Assembly: GCF_022095615.2 (NCBI RefSeq)
Contig: NZ_CP155559.1
Coordinates: forward strand, 2,105,501-2,169,500
DNA length: 64,000 bases
From: Bacillus thuringiensis
Lineage (GTDB): Bacteria; Bacillota; Bacilli; Bacillales; Bacillaceae_G
Direction: 5' to 3'
Position numbers and translations under genes: made by a program. The notes below the pieces were generated by a model. It made no database searches. It was not told where the DNA came from and worked only from the letters and a program-made list of their open reading frames with translations. Shown piece by piece: positions 44,282 to 53,619 of this stretch. How positions within the stretch are numbered: position 1 is the first letter of the stretch; each line of letters starts with the position of its first letter.

Positions 44282-45190
44282 ATGGCTTGGGTTGTGAATA
44301 AACAGTCAACACAAGAAGAGCTTGCGAATCGCTTCCGAGCTTTAGTAGAAGCAAATGAAATTTTGCAAATTCCAGGTGCTCATGATGCAATGGCAGCTCT
44401 TGTTGCGAAAAATACAGGTTTTTCAGCTCTATATTTATCGGGAGCTGCTTACACTGCAAGTAAAGGGCTACCAGATTTAGGAATCGTGACGTCTACTGAA
44501 GTAGCAGAGAGAGCAAGAGATCTAGTAAGAGCTACAGATTTACCAGTTCTTGTCGATATTGATACAGGATTTGGCGGTGTATTAAACGTAGCGAGAACAG
44601 CGGTAGAAATGGTGGAATCGAAAGTAGCAGCTGTTCAAATTGAAGATCAACAATTACCAAAGAAATGTGGACATTTAAATGGTAAGAAACTTGTTACGAC
44701 AGAAGAATTAGTTCAAAAGATTAAAGCGATTAAAGAAGTTGCACCAAGCTTATATATTGTAGCACGTACAGATGCTCGCGGTGTAGAAGGCTTAGATGAA
44801 GCAATCGAAAGAGCGAACGCTTATGTAAAAGCAGGTGCAGATGCGATATTCCCTGAAGCGCTTCAATCAGAAGAAGAGTTCCGTCTATTTAATAGTAAAG
44901 TAAATGCGCCTTTACTTGCGAATATGACTGAGTTCGGAAAAACGCCGTATTATAGTGCAGAGGAATTTGCAAATATGGGCTTCCAAATGGTTATTTATCC
45001 TGTAACTTCACTTCGTGTTGCAGCGAAAGCATATGAGAATGTGTTTACTTTAATTAAGGAAACAGGTTCTCAAAAAGATGCACTTTCAAGTATGCAAACG
45101 AGAAGTGAGTTATATGAAACAATTTCATATCATGACTTTGAAGAATTAGATACTGGAATTGCAAAAACAGTATTATCAGAGGATCAATAG
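44282..45190 (+). CDS. prpB: 2-methylisocitrate lyase
   Basis: A lyase of 302 residues of the isocitrate lyase/PEP mutase superfamily that cleaves 2-methylisocitrate to pyruvate and succinate. The signature KKCGHLNGK holds the catalytic Cys and metal ligands are in DIDTGFGG. GGGGGAATC precedes the ATG. With prpC and prpD it completes the methylcitrate cycle except for the aconitase step, presumably done by the general aconitase. Confidence 0.94.
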   Translation: MAWVVNKQSTQEELANRFRALVEANEILQIPGAHDAMAALVAKNTGFSALYLSGAAYTASKGLPDLGIVTSTEVAERARDLVRATDLPVLVDIDTGFGGVLNVARTAVEMVESKVAAVQIEDQQLPKKCGHLNGKKLVTTEELVQKIKAIKEVAPSLYIVARTDARGVEGLDEAIERANAYVKAGADAIFPEALQSEEEFRLFNSKVNAPLLANMTEFGKTPYYSAEEFANMGFQMVIYPVTSLRVAAKAYENVFTLIKETGSQKDALSSMQTRSELYETISYHDFEELDTGIAKTVLSEDQ

Positions 45191-45201
45191 ATAAAACAAC
45201 T

Positions 45202-45261
45202 AAGGCGATGAGAATACATCTTTGGCAAAACGAACTGCTTGATGTGAAAATTCATCGCCTT
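45202..45261 (+). terminator. Hairpin after prpB
   Basis: AAGGCGATGA pairs with TCATCGCCTT over a 40-nt loop, followed by CTGTTTTC. A weak terminator or processing site between prpB and the acyl-CoA dehydrogenase. Confidence 0.5.
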
Positions 45262-45344
45262 CTGTTTTCAAAAATAAGAAATTCCACTCATCGTAGACGA
45301 GCATACGTAGTAGCAAGTAAGGTCGAAATGATAGGGGGATTCAG

Positions 45345-47054
45345 ATGGAGAAAACGAAGTTACCGTGGGATGAATTTTTTTCACTTAATAAAGATGTGAA
45401 TCATGCTTTCTTTACGCCAGAAGATTTTTCAGGTGATGAAGATTTAATTGCAAAAACGACAGAACAATTTGTTAAACAAGAAATTGTTCCACAAATTGAG
45501 AACATTGAACAACATAACTATAAAGTTTCTCGTCAATTATTTGAGAAAGCTGGGGAACTTGGATTATTAGGCATTGAGGTACCAGAAGATTATGGCGGGT
45601 TCGAGTTAGGAAAGGCTGTCTCAGGTCTTGTAGCAGAGAAAATGGGCTACGCTGGTGCATTTAGCGTTTCTTTTAATATACACGCCGGTGTAGGTACATT
45701 GCCTTACATATATTACGGAACGAAAGAACAGAAAGAAAAATATTTACCAAAAATCGCATCGGGAGAATGGATTGGGGCTTATGCTTTAACTGAGCCAAAT
45801 GCTGGTTCTGATGCATTAAGTGCAAAAACGAGTGCAGTATTGAATGAAGAAGGTACTGCTTGGAAGTTGAATGGTGAGAAGCAGTGGATTACAAATGCTC
45901 ATATGGCAGATGTATACGTTGTTTTTGCGAAGACAAATAAAGGAATGACAGCGTTTATTGTCGAAAGAACATGTGAAGGTGTATCAATAGGATTAGAAGA
46001 AAAGAAGATGGGGATTAAAGGTTCTTCAACAGCGACGCTTATTTTAGAAGATGTTTTCATCCCTGCTGAAAATGTTTTAGGGGAAGTTGGGAAAGGGCAT
46101 CACGTAGCTCTTAATATTCTTAACTTCGCTAGACTAAAACTTGCTTTTGGAAATATTGGAACAGCAAAACAAGCAATCGGTTTGTCGGTTCAATATGGAA
46201 AAGAGAGAAAACAGTTTCAAACTGAATTAGTGGACTTTACGATGATTCAAGAGAAAATTGCCAATATGATTATTTCTACATATGGAGCAGAAAGTGCAGC
46301 TTACCGTACAGCAGGTGTAATTGATGAAGCCATTCATGAGAGTGATGAGGACCTTATGAAAAAAATGTCCCAATTTGCAATTGAATGTGCACTTAATAAA
46401 GTAAATGCTTCTGAAACACTTGGTCATATCGTAGATGAAGCTGTACAAATTCATGGTGGTTACGGTTATATGCAAGAGTACGAGGTAGAACGATTATATC
46501 GTGATGCTAGAATTAGTCGTATTTTTGAAGGAACGAATGAAATTAATAGATTAACAGTAGCTAAAATGTTAATGAAGCAAATGGAACAAATTGAAGATAC
46601 TGAAGTAGAGATTGATGTAGCAAATGTTGAAAGAAACCATCGTTACATTTTATTAGCGAAAAAATTGTTGAAACAATCTTTGAAAACGCTCTCTAAAACT
46701 CCAGGTTTAAAAATTGATCAAGAGCAAGAATATTCACGTGTATTATCAAATATGTTAACGGACGTCTACGTCATGGAATCAGCATTTTTACGTACGAGTA
46801 AAGCAATTAGTAAAAATGGTGAAGAGAAAGAGCGTACGAAACAAATGATAACTGACGTTATTTGTGAAGAAGGCTATCGTAAAGTAGAAGAAGCGGCGAT
46901 TTCTATACTTTCAGCGGCTGTCACAGAAGAACAAGATAGACACGTAATTTTAGCTGAAATTCGTCAATTATTAGTGCCTTTATACACGAACATGTTTACG
47001 AAAAAGAGAGAAATTGCGAAAGTTATTATAAATCGTGGAAAGTATATTGTGTAA
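45345..47054 (+). CDS. Acyl-CoA dehydrogenase
   Basis: An FAD-dependent dehydrogenase of 569 residues, longer than the usual 380 because of a C-terminal extension (about 400-569), as in VLCAD-type members. Seen are AYALTEPNAGSD (FAD and substrate site), WITNAHMADVYVVF, GYMQEYEVERLYRD with the likely catalytic Glu, and RISRIFEGTNEI. In this cluster it probably oxidises isobutyryl-CoA or propionyl-CoA-forming substrates, but the long form could use longer acyl chains. AGGGGG lies before the ATG. Confidence 0.9.
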   Translation: MEKTKLPWDEFFSLNKDVNHAFFTPEDFSGDEDLIAKTTEQFVKQEIVPQIENIEQHNYKVSRQLFEKAGELGLLGIEVPEDYGGFELGKAVSGLVAEKMGYAGAFSVSFNIHAGVGTLPYIYYGTKEQKEKYLPKIASGEWIGAYALTEPNAGSDALSAKTSAVLNEEGTAWKLNGEKQWITNAHMADVYVVFAKTNKGMTAFIVERTCEGVSIGLEEKKMGIKGSSTATLILEDVFIPAENVLGEVGKGHHVALNILNFARLKLAFGNIGTAKQAIGLSVQYGKERKQFQTELVDFTMIQEKIANMIISTYGAESAAYRTAGVIDEAIHESDEDLMKKMSQFAIECALNKVNASETLGHIVDEAVQIHGGYGYMQEYEVERLYRDARISRIFEGTNEINRLTVAKMLMKQMEQIEDTEVEIDVANVERNHRYILLAKKLLKQSLKTLSKTPGLKIDQEQEYSRVLSNMLTDVYVMESAFLRTSKAISKNGEEKERTKQMITDVICEEGYRKVEEAAISILSAAVTEEQDRHVILAEIRQLLVPLYTNMFTKKREIAKVIINRGKYIV

Positions 47055-47070
47055 ATAGGAGGAAAGCGAT

Positions 47071-47961
47071 ATGAAAAAGATTGGCTTTATCGGTTTAGGT
47101 AACATGGGACTTCCGATGTCTAAAAATTTAGTTAAATCAAGTTACACAGTATACGGTGTGGATTTAAATAAAGGGGCTGAAGCTTCCTTTGAAAATGAAG
47201 GAGGAATTATCGGTTTATCAATCTCAAAACTAGCAGAAACATGCGATGTGATTTTTACAAGCTTACCTTCACCTCGCGCTGTTGAAGCGGTATATTTTGG
47301 GGAAGAAGGATTATTTGAAAATAGTCACTTGAATGTAGTTTTAATTGATACAAGTACTGTATCTCCACAATTAAACAAACAGTTAGAGGAAGCTGCAAAG
47401 GAAAAGAAAGTAGACTTTTTAGCAGCGCCTGTTAGTGGTGGGGTAATTGGAGCTGAAAATCGTACATTAACGTTTATGGTTGGTGGATCGAAAGAAGTAT
47501 ATGAGAAAACGGAATCTATCATGGGCGTACTTGGCGCGAATGTTTTCCATGTTAGTGAGCAAATTGATAGTGGTACAACAGTTAAATTAATTAATAACCT
47601 ATTAATTGGTTTTTATACAGCTGGTGTGAGTGAAGCTTTAACATTAGCGAAGAAGAATAATATGGATTTAGATAAATTGTTTGATATTTTAAATGTAAGT
47701 TACGGTCAAAGTAGAATTTATGAGCGTAATTATAAAAGTTTCATTGCAACTGAAAACTACGATCCAGGCTTTACTGTGAATTTATTAAAGAAAGATTTAG
47801 GATTTGCAGTAGATTTAGCGAAAGAAAGCGAACTTCACTTACCAGTAAGTGAAATGCTATTAAACGTATATGAAGAAGCAAGTGAATCTGGGTATGGTGA
47901 AAACGATATGGCTGCTTTATATAAGAAAGTTAGTGAACAATTAATTTCTAATCAAAAATAA
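47071..47961 (+). CDS. mmsB: 3-hydroxyisobutyrate dehydrogenase
   Basis: An NAD-dependent beta-hydroxyacid dehydrogenase of 296 residues. The nucleotide site is GFIGLGNMGLPMSKNL, the substrate motif is APVSGGVIGAEN, and the catalytic lysine lies in GTTVKLINNLL. It oxidises 3-hydroxyisobutyrate to methylmalonate semialdehyde, the substrate of the next gene product. TAGGAGGAAAG precedes the ATG. In an operon with the acyl-CoA dehydrogenase and mmsA. Confidence 0.9.
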   Translation: MKKIGFIGLGNMGLPMSKNLVKSSYTVYGVDLNKGAEASFENEGGIIGLSISKLAETCDVIFTSLPSPRAVEAVYFGEEGLFENSHLNVVLIDTSTVSPQLNKQLEEAAKEKKVDFLAAPVSGGVIGAENRTLTFMVGGSKEVYEKTESIMGVLGANVFHVSEQIDSGTTVKLINNLLIGFYTAGVSEALTLAKKNNMDLDKLFDILNVSYGQSRIYERNYKSFIATENYDPGFTVNLLKKDLGFAVDLAKESELHLPVSEMLLNVYEEASESGYGENDMAALYKKVSEQLISNQK

Positions 47962-47997
47962 TAGACTTATATACATTATAAAAAAGGAGAGAATATA

Positions 47998-49458
47998 ATG
48001 ATTACAACTGAAATTAAACGAGTAAAAAATCATATTAATGGTGAGTGGGTAGAATCTACTGGTACAGAAGTAGAAGCAGTTCCAAATCCGGCGACTGGAA
48101 AAATTATCGCTTACGTTCCGCTATCTCCGAAAGAAGATGTTGAAAAAGCTGTTGAAGCAGCAAAAGCAGCATACGAAACATGGTCTAAAGTACCAGTTCC
48201 GAATCGTTCAAGACAATTGTATAAATATTTACAGCTTTTACAAGAAAACAAAGAAGAGCTTGCAAAAATCATTACGCTAGAAAATGGTAAAACATTAACG
48301 GATGCAACTGGTGAAGTACAACGTGGTATCGAAGCGGTAGAACTTGCAACATCAGCACCAAATTTAATGATGGGACAAGCTCTACCGAATATTGCTAGCG
48401 GCATTGATGGATCGATTTGGCGCTATCCAATTGGAGTTGTGGCTGGTATTACGCCATTTAACTTCCCAATGATGATTCCATTATGGATGTTCCCACTTGC
48501 AATTGCTTGCGGTAATACATTCGTATTAAAAACATCTGAAAGAACGCCACTTTTAGCAGAGCGACTTGTAGAGTTATTCTATGAAGCTGGTTTTCCAAAA
48601 GGGGTATTAAATTTAGTACAAGGTGGAAAAGATGTTGTAAATAGCATTTTAGAAAATAAAGATATTCAAGCTGTTTCGTTCGTTGGATCTGAGCCGGTAG
48701 CTCGTTACGTATATGAAACAGGTACGAAACATGGGAAACGTGTACAAGCGTTAGCTGGTGCGAAAAATCATGCGATTGTAATGCCAGATTGCAATCTTGA
48801 GAAAACAGTACAGGGTGTAATTGGATCAGCATTCGCAAGCAGCGGAGAGCGCTGCATGGCATGTTCAGTAGTAGCAGTAGTTGATGAAATTGCTGATGAA
48901 TTCATCGACGTACTAGTAGCAGAAACGAAGAAGTTAAAAGTAGGTGATGGTTTCCACGAAGATAATTATGTTGGACCATTAATTCGTGAATCTCATAAAG
49001 AGCGTGTACTAGGCTATATTAATAGCGGTGTAGCAGATGGAGCAACTTTATTAGTAGATGGCCGTAAAATTAAGGAAGAAGTTGGAGAAGGTTACTTTGT
49101 AGGTGCGACAATCTTTGATGGTGTAAATCAAGAAATGAAAATTTGGCAAGATGAAATCTTTGCTCCAGTATTAAGCATTGTAAGAGTTAAAGATTTAGAA
49201 GAAGGTATTAAACTGACAAATCAATCTAAATTCGCAAATGGTGCGGTTATTTATACGTCAAATGGTAAACATGCACAAACATTCCGTGATAATATCGATG
49301 CTGGTATGATCGGTGTAAACGTAAACGTTCCAGCACCAATGGCATTCTTCGCATTTGCAGGAAATAAAGCTTCCTTCTTTGGTGATTTAGGTACAAATGG
49401 TACAGATGGCGTTCAATTCTATACACGTAAAAAAGTTGTAACTGAGCGCTGGTTTTAA
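47998..49458 (+). CDS. mmsA: Methylmalonate-semialdehyde dehydrogenase (CoA-acylating)
   Basis: An aldehyde dehydrogenase of 486 residues forming propionyl-CoA from methylmalonate semialdehyde. The catalytic Cys is in GERCMACS, and the NAD site is [11 protein letters not shown]. Unlike most aldehyde dehydrogenases it shows no catalytic Glu in the usual position ([10 protein letters not shown]), as expected for the CoA-acylating class. AAAGGAGAG lies before the ATG. Its product feeds prpC in the same cluster. Inositol-type iolA enzymes are homologous; the gene context favours valine catabolism. Confidence 0.92.
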   Translation: MITTEIKRVKNHINGEWVESTGTEVEAVPNPATGKIIAYVPLSPKEDVEKAVEAAKAAYETWSKVPVPNRSRQLYKYLQLLQENKEELAKIITLENGKTLTDATGEVQRGIEAVELATSAPNLMMGQALPNIASGIDGSIWRYPIGVVAGITPFNFPMMIPLWMFPLAIACGNTFVLKTSERTPLLAERLVELFYEAGFPKGVLNLVQGGKDVVNSILENKDIQAVSFVGSEPVARYVYETGTKHGKRVQALAGAKNHAIVMPDCNLEKTVQGVIGSAFASSGERCMACSVVAVVDEIADEFIDVLVAETKKLKVGDGFHEDNYVGPLIRESHKERVLGYINSGVADGATLLVDGRKIKEEVGEGYFVGATIFDGVNQEMKIWQDEIFAPVLSIVRVKDLEEGIKLTNQSKFANGAVIYTSNGKHAQTFRDNIDAGMIGVNVNVPAPMAFFAFAGNKASFFGDLGTNGTDGVQFYTRKKVVTERWF

Positions 49459-49526
49459 TAGAGAGTAGAGGGATTGTTTCCTCACAATTAATTAGTAGCC
49501 TAGACCAGTCGAATAAATTGTTAAAT

Positions 49527-49559
49527 GAAAAACACCACTTTGAAGATGTGGTGTTTTTC
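49527..49559. terminator. Bidirectional terminator after mmsA
   Basis: GAAAAACACCAC pairs with GTGGTGTTTTTC with a 9-nt loop. It separates the operon from the LysE-type gene on the other strand. Confidence 0.92.
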
Positions 49560-49565
49560 GTCTTG

Positions 49566-50198
49566 TTAATTACTTTTTTCAAAAGCTAGTTTAATACCAA
49601 AACCAATTAAGACGATTCCTGTTAACCCTTGAATATAACGTTGCGTCTTCGGTTTTTTCATAAAAGCACTAATTTTATCAATTAAAAATATATAAAAAGC
49701 GAACCATATAACTGTTAAAATGAGATAAGTAAGGCCCATTACGAGAAGTTGGATAAACGTATTATGAGTTGGATTTAAAAATTGCGGTAAAAAAGTTAAA
49801 AAGAAGACTGCAATTTTAGGGTTTAATAAATTTGTAAGAAACCCTTGGCGAAAACAAGAAGTATGCTCGTTTTCATTATTCAAAGATATATCGTTCGTAT
49901 CAACGCCTTCTTTGTTTCTTACTGCTAAAAGGGCTTTAATACCAATATAAATTAAATATAGAGCTCCAACGTACTTGAAAATAGAGAATAAAAGAGCTGA
50001 CTTTACAATAAGTGCGGAGAGTCCGATTACTGCTGCTAACGTATGAATCAAAAGTGCAACACATGTACCGAACACTGTTTTCACTCCACCAATCTTACCG
50101 GCAACTAATGTGTTTTTCGTGGCCATTGCTGTATCTGGACCGGGTAAAATAATAAGACAAATGGACATAACGATGAAAAGAAAAAAATTTTCAATCAT
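49566..50198 (-). CDS. LysE/RhtB family amino acid exporter
   Basis: A six-helix membrane exporter of 210 residues with the family motif LPGPDTAMATKNTL after the first helix. Members export basic or hydrophobic amino acids and related metabolites. GGAGGAGC precedes the ATG. It lies inside the valine/propionate region on the opposite strand; whether it exports a branched-chain amino acid is not shown by the sequence. Confidence 0.85.
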   Translation of the reverse strand: MIENFFLFIVMSICLIILPGPDTAMATKNTLVAGKIGGVKTVFGTCVALLIHTLAAVIGLSALIVKSALLFSIFKYVGALYLIYIGIKALLAVRNKEGVDTNDISLNNENEHTSCFRQGFLTNLLNPKIAVFFLTFLPQFLNPTHNTFIQLLVMGLTYLILTVIWFAFYIFLIDKISAFMKKPKTQRYIQGLTGIVLIGFGIKLAFEKSN

Positions 50199-50302
50199 AG
50201 TCGCTCCTCCTTTTTTATTTTTAGAATATTTGATTAAAAATAGTGTAGCACATATCTCGATTTAATAAAATTAAATTTTATTAAAAATTATTAAATAGGA
50301 AA

Positions 50303-50342
50303 GAGGCTATATAGTCGCGTAATTACACGACTATATAGCCTC
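50303..50342. terminator. Perfect 15-bp hairpin
   Basis: GAGGCTATATAGTCG pairs with CGACTATATAGCCTC around a 10-nt loop. Lies between the stop of the hydrolase gene and the LysE start; probably ends the hydrolase transcript. Confidence 0.8.
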
Positions 50343-50355
50343 AGGTTTATCCCGT

Positions 50356-50380
50356 ATAAATGGGGATGTTCCCCATTTAT
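50356..50380. terminator. Second hairpin beside the hydrolase stop
   Basis: ATAAATGGGGA and TCCCCATTTAT form a perfect 11-bp stem with a 3-nt loop, directly downstream of the minus-strand hydrolase gene. Confidence 0.7.
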
Positions 50381-50392
50381 TAAATTTTCACT

Positions 50393-51448
50393 TTATGCAT
50401 TAAGTAAGTTAAAGAATCGATTTACATCTTCTTCTGAAACATCACTTAACTGCTTATATTTATAATTCGGATTTTGATCTTTATCAACGACAACAGAGCG
50501 TACTCCTTCGAAGAAATCTGTATGTCTCATGAAGTTTTTAGCAAGTACAAGGTCGGTAGCGAAACATTCTTCAACGGACTTATTTTGTCCATCAATAAAC
50601 TGTTTTAATGTTACTTTTAACGAAATAGGGGATTTTGATAATAGTATTTCTTTCGTTTTTAAAGCAAAGGAACCGTGATCTTTCTCCAATGAATGGATGA
50701 TTTCTTCAATTGTATCGAATGCAAAATGTGAATTCATTTCTTCTAATGTAGGAGCAAGTTCGCTCTCTAAGCTTGGAGTAGTTGCAAATGTACGAATGAC
50801 TTCTTTTAAATTAGTATGTACATCATCTTCTTTATGCCAATTTATACTTTCCAATTCAGTAAGGAAATTTGGTAATGAATCAGATGTCATAAAGTAATCA
50901 GCAGCGTTTATAAATAAAACGTCAGCAGCTTTTAAAATAGATGCCGTTAAAGCAACATAGCGGCCAGCAAACCCTGGAGCTTTATTTAAGAAATAAGCAG
51001 CACCGACGTCTGGGAAGAAGCCGATATTCATCTCTGGCATTGCCCATTTCGTACGCTCAGTTACAATTCGATATTTCGCGCCATTTGTAAGACCGACACC
51101 ACCACCCATTACAATTCCATCTAAACAAGCGATGATTGGTTTTTTATATTGATAAATATATGTATCAATTTCATACTCTTCTTCAAAAAAACGTTCCGCA
51201 TGCTGCAATGCAGCTTCATTTGAACGTGCTTCATAAAGAGTTTTAATGTCGCCGCCTGCACAAAAACCTTTTGTGCCAGCTCCTTTTAATACGATAAGCG
51301 CAATTCGCTCATCATTTTCCCATTCTTTCAGTTTTTGCCCAATCGGTTGTAACATGTCATAAGATAAAGAATTAAGTGCTTTTGGGCGGTTTAAAGTAAT
51401 TGATGCAACGCCGTTTTCACTAACAGAAAATAAAACGTGTTCAGTCAT
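50393..51448 (-). CDS. 3-hydroxyisobutyryl-CoA hydrolase
   Basis: A crotonase-superfamily enzyme of 351 residues, longer than the usual 260 of hydratases. The oxyanion hole regions are GFCAGGDIK and GIVMGGGVGLT, and the C-terminal part LGEx-like region resembles HIBYL-CoA hydrolases. It would release free 3-hydroxyisobutyrate for MmsB, so it fits the valine pathway although on the opposite strand. GGGAGG lies before the ATG. Confidence 0.85.
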   Translation of the reverse strand: MTEHVLFSVSENGVASITLNRPKALNSLSYDMLQPIGQKLKEWENDERIALIVLKGAGTKGFCAGGDIKTLYEARSNEAALQHAERFFEEEYEIDTYIYQYKKPIIACLDGIVMGGGVGLTNGAKYRIVTERTKWAMPEMNIGFFPDVGAAYFLNKAPGFAGRYVALTASILKAADVLFINAADYFMTSDSLPNFLTELESINWHKEDDVHTNLKEVIRTFATTPSLESELAPTLEEMNSHFAFDTIEEIIHSLEKDHGSFALKTKEILLSKSPISLKVTLKQFIDGQNKSVEECFATDLVLAKNFMRHTDFFEGVRSVVVDKDQNPNYKYKQLSDVSEEDVNRFFNLLNA

Positions 51449-51764
51449 AATTCATCCTCCCTTACATATCTTCTTATTCTTAATTCTTGATATGTACTGA
51501 AATGTCCTTTATAAACTTTGTCTAAAGTTGGCGATATATGTTAATTTGCCCAATGCATATTTTGACGAGTTATATTTGCAGGATTTTGGAGGTTGAAAAT
51601 GAATATTACAACATTACTGTAATTGTAATTATTTGAAGTTATCATAATAAAAACGCTATTATATAGGTATAAATTGTATATAATCACTTCAAAAAGGGTA
51701 TTTGAAATGATTATGTTGAAAGAAAAATTGCTTTTCATTAGAAATAGAGAAAGGAGAAATCGGA
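51449..51764. other. Divergent intergenic region
   Basis: 316 nt, AT-rich, holding promoters for the hydrolase (minus) and the small membrane protein (plus). No gene or clear operator seen. Confidence 0.35.
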
Positions 51765-52022
51765 ATGCCAGGACCTTTACTGTTGTCGGTGATTATTTTG
51801 TCTTCTTTAATGATAGGGATAACGCAGTTTTTTCATCATACAGATACGACAGAGGAAGTGAAGGATAAAGTACGTCTCGTATTTCCGATTTTTATCATAT
51901 CTATTTCTTTTTGTATTCTATTAAATAAGGATGGGTACATTGTCGCTGTATTTTCATTTTTTGTAGCGATCGTTTTAATTACTGTTTTATATTATGTAAT
52001 GAAAGACTTTATACAAAAATAA
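51765..52022 (+). CDS. Small multi-pass membrane protein
   Basis: An 85-residue protein MPGPLLLSVIILSSLMIGIT... with about three hydrophobic segments separated by a charged loop (HHTDTTEEVKDK). AAAGGAGAAA precedes the ATG. No family recognised. Confidence 0.6.
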   Translation: MPGPLLLSVIILSSLMIGITQFFHHTDTTEEVKDKVRLVFPIFIISISFCILLNKDGYIVAVFSFFVAIVLITVLYYVMKDFIQK

Positions 52023-52206
52023 AGATGTCACATGAGACATTTTTATTTTTGAAATAAATAAAATTTCACATACCGAATTATGTATAAAAAATAAAAAACA
52101 TATAGCAATAGAAAAGTATGTACTTTGCCGTGTATTTACTTGTCAATCTTGCATAGCCAATATACTATTAATAATATAGAGATTAGAAAAAGGGGTTGTA
52201 TCTGGC

Positions 52207-52446
52207 ATGAAATTTGAGATGCACACAAAAATTATTTCAAATGAAAAAGAAGTAAGATTACATATAGAAGAAAATATATTTCAATTAAAATTGGATGGTT
52301 ATCACTTATTTACACTGCAAGAAATATTGCCTTTATATAAATCAAATGAAGAAAGAATTGGTAGTGCAATGATACAAAAGTTAGAGTGGGAAAACGGAAA
52401 AACGACAATAAACTATCAACTCGTATCACTAAAATCAGTAAATTAA
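52207..52446 (+). CDS. DUF2584 family protein
   Basis: A 79-residue protein MKFEMHTKIISNEKEVRLHI... with IQKLEWENGKTTINYQLVSL, matching the DUF2584 pattern as I recall it. Function unknown. GGGG lies upstream of the ATG. It is 15 nt ahead of sbcD and probably in the same operon. Confidence 0.65.
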   Translation: MKFEMHTKIISNEKEVRLHIEENIFQLKLDGYHLFTLQEILPLYKSNEERIGSAMIQKLEWENGKTTINYQLVSLKSVN

Positions 52447-52461
52447 AAGGAGCAGGAAACT

Positions 52462-53619
52462 ATGAAGTTATTTCATACAGCGGATTGGCATTTAGGAAAG
52501 CTTGTTCATGGCGTGTATATGACTGAAGATCAAAAGATTGTATTAGATCAGTTTGTACAAGCTGTTGAAGAAGAAAAACCAGATGCCGTAATTATTGCAG
52601 GGGATTTATATGACCGAGCAATTCCACCTACGGAAGCAGTAGACTTATTAAATGATGTGCTGCAAAAAATAGTGATTGAATTACAAACACCAGTTATTGC
52701 AGTTGCAGGAAACCATGATAGTCCAGATCGTATTCATTTTGGAAGTAGTTTAATGAAGAAACAAGGATTATTTATTGTGGGGCAATTTCAATTTCCATAT
52801 GAGCCAATTATATTAAATGATGAATATGGCGAGGTTCACTTCCATCTCGTCCCATATGCGGATCCAAGCATAGTTAGACATGTATTGAAAAACGAAGATG
52901 TACGTTCTCATGATGATGCGATGCGTATTTTTATGAATGAGCTTTCTGAAACAATGGAGAAAGAAGCTAGACATGTATTTGTTGGTCATGCATTTGTAAC
53001 TTCTGCGGGAGAAGCAGAAGAAAATACAAGTGATGCAGAACGACCACTTTCAATTGGTGGTGCTGAATACGTAAATAGTCATTATTTTGATAAGTTTCAT
53101 TACACAGCGCTTGGACATTTACATCAAGCGCATTTCGTACGTAATGAGACAGTTCGATATTCGGGTTCGCCACTTGCATATTCTATTTCTGAAGAAAAAC
53201 ATAAAAAAGGATATTATATTGTGGAACTGGACGAGAAAGGTGAAGCAACAATTGAAAAAAGGTTACTTTCACCACGTCGTAAAATGAGAACAGTAGAAGC
53301 GAAAATAGATGAATTATTACAACATCCAATAAGTGAAGATTACGTGTTTGTAAAATTATTAGATGAAAATCCTGTCTTGCAGCCAATGGAAAAAATACGA
53401 TCTGTATATCCAAATGCAATGCATGTTGAAAGATCTATTCAGAGACGAGAGTTCACAGAGTCAAATGAAGTAACTGTTTCAAGACATAAAACGGATGATT
53501 TATCTTTATTAAAGGCTTTTTATAAAGAAATGAAAGGCTTAGATTTATCAGAAGAGAAAGAACGTCTATTTGTAGAAGTACTACAAACAGTGCAAGAACG
53601 GGAAGGTGAACGAGGATGA
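52462..53619 (+). CDS. sbcD: Exonuclease SbcD (Mre11 homologue)
   Basis: The nuclease subunit of the SbcCD complex, 385 residues. Metallophosphoesterase motifs are visible: HTADWHLGK, IIAGDLYDR, VAGNHDSPDR, FVGHAFV and ALGHLHQAH. With SbcC it opens hairpins and processes protein-blocked DNA ends. AAAGGAGCAG precedes the ATG. Overlaps sbcC by 4 nt. Confidence 0.96.
   Translation: MKLFHTADWHLGKLVHGVYMTEDQKIVLDQFVQAVEEEKPDAVIIAGDLYDRAIPPTEAVDLLNDVLQKIVIELQTPVIAVAGNHDSPDRIHFGSSLMKKQGLFIVGQFQFPYEPIILNDEYGEVHFHLVPYADPSIVRHVLKNEDVRSHDDAMRIFMNELSETMEKEARHVFVGHAFVTSAGEAEENTSDAERPLSIGGAEYVNSHYFDKFHYTALGHLHQAHFVRNETVRYSGSPLAYSISEEKHKKGYYIVELDEKGEATIEKRLLSPRRKMRTVEAKIDELLQHPISEDYVFVKLLDENPVLQPMEKIRSVYPNAMHVERSIQRREFTESNEVTVSRHKTDDLSLLKAFYKEMKGLDLSEEKERLFVEVLQTVQEREGERG

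Noticed and set aside
45208..45399. 63-residue frame between prpB and the acyl-CoA dehydrogenase
   Set aside because: No ribosome binding site, overlaps the hairpin and the true start of the next gene, basic low-quality composition.
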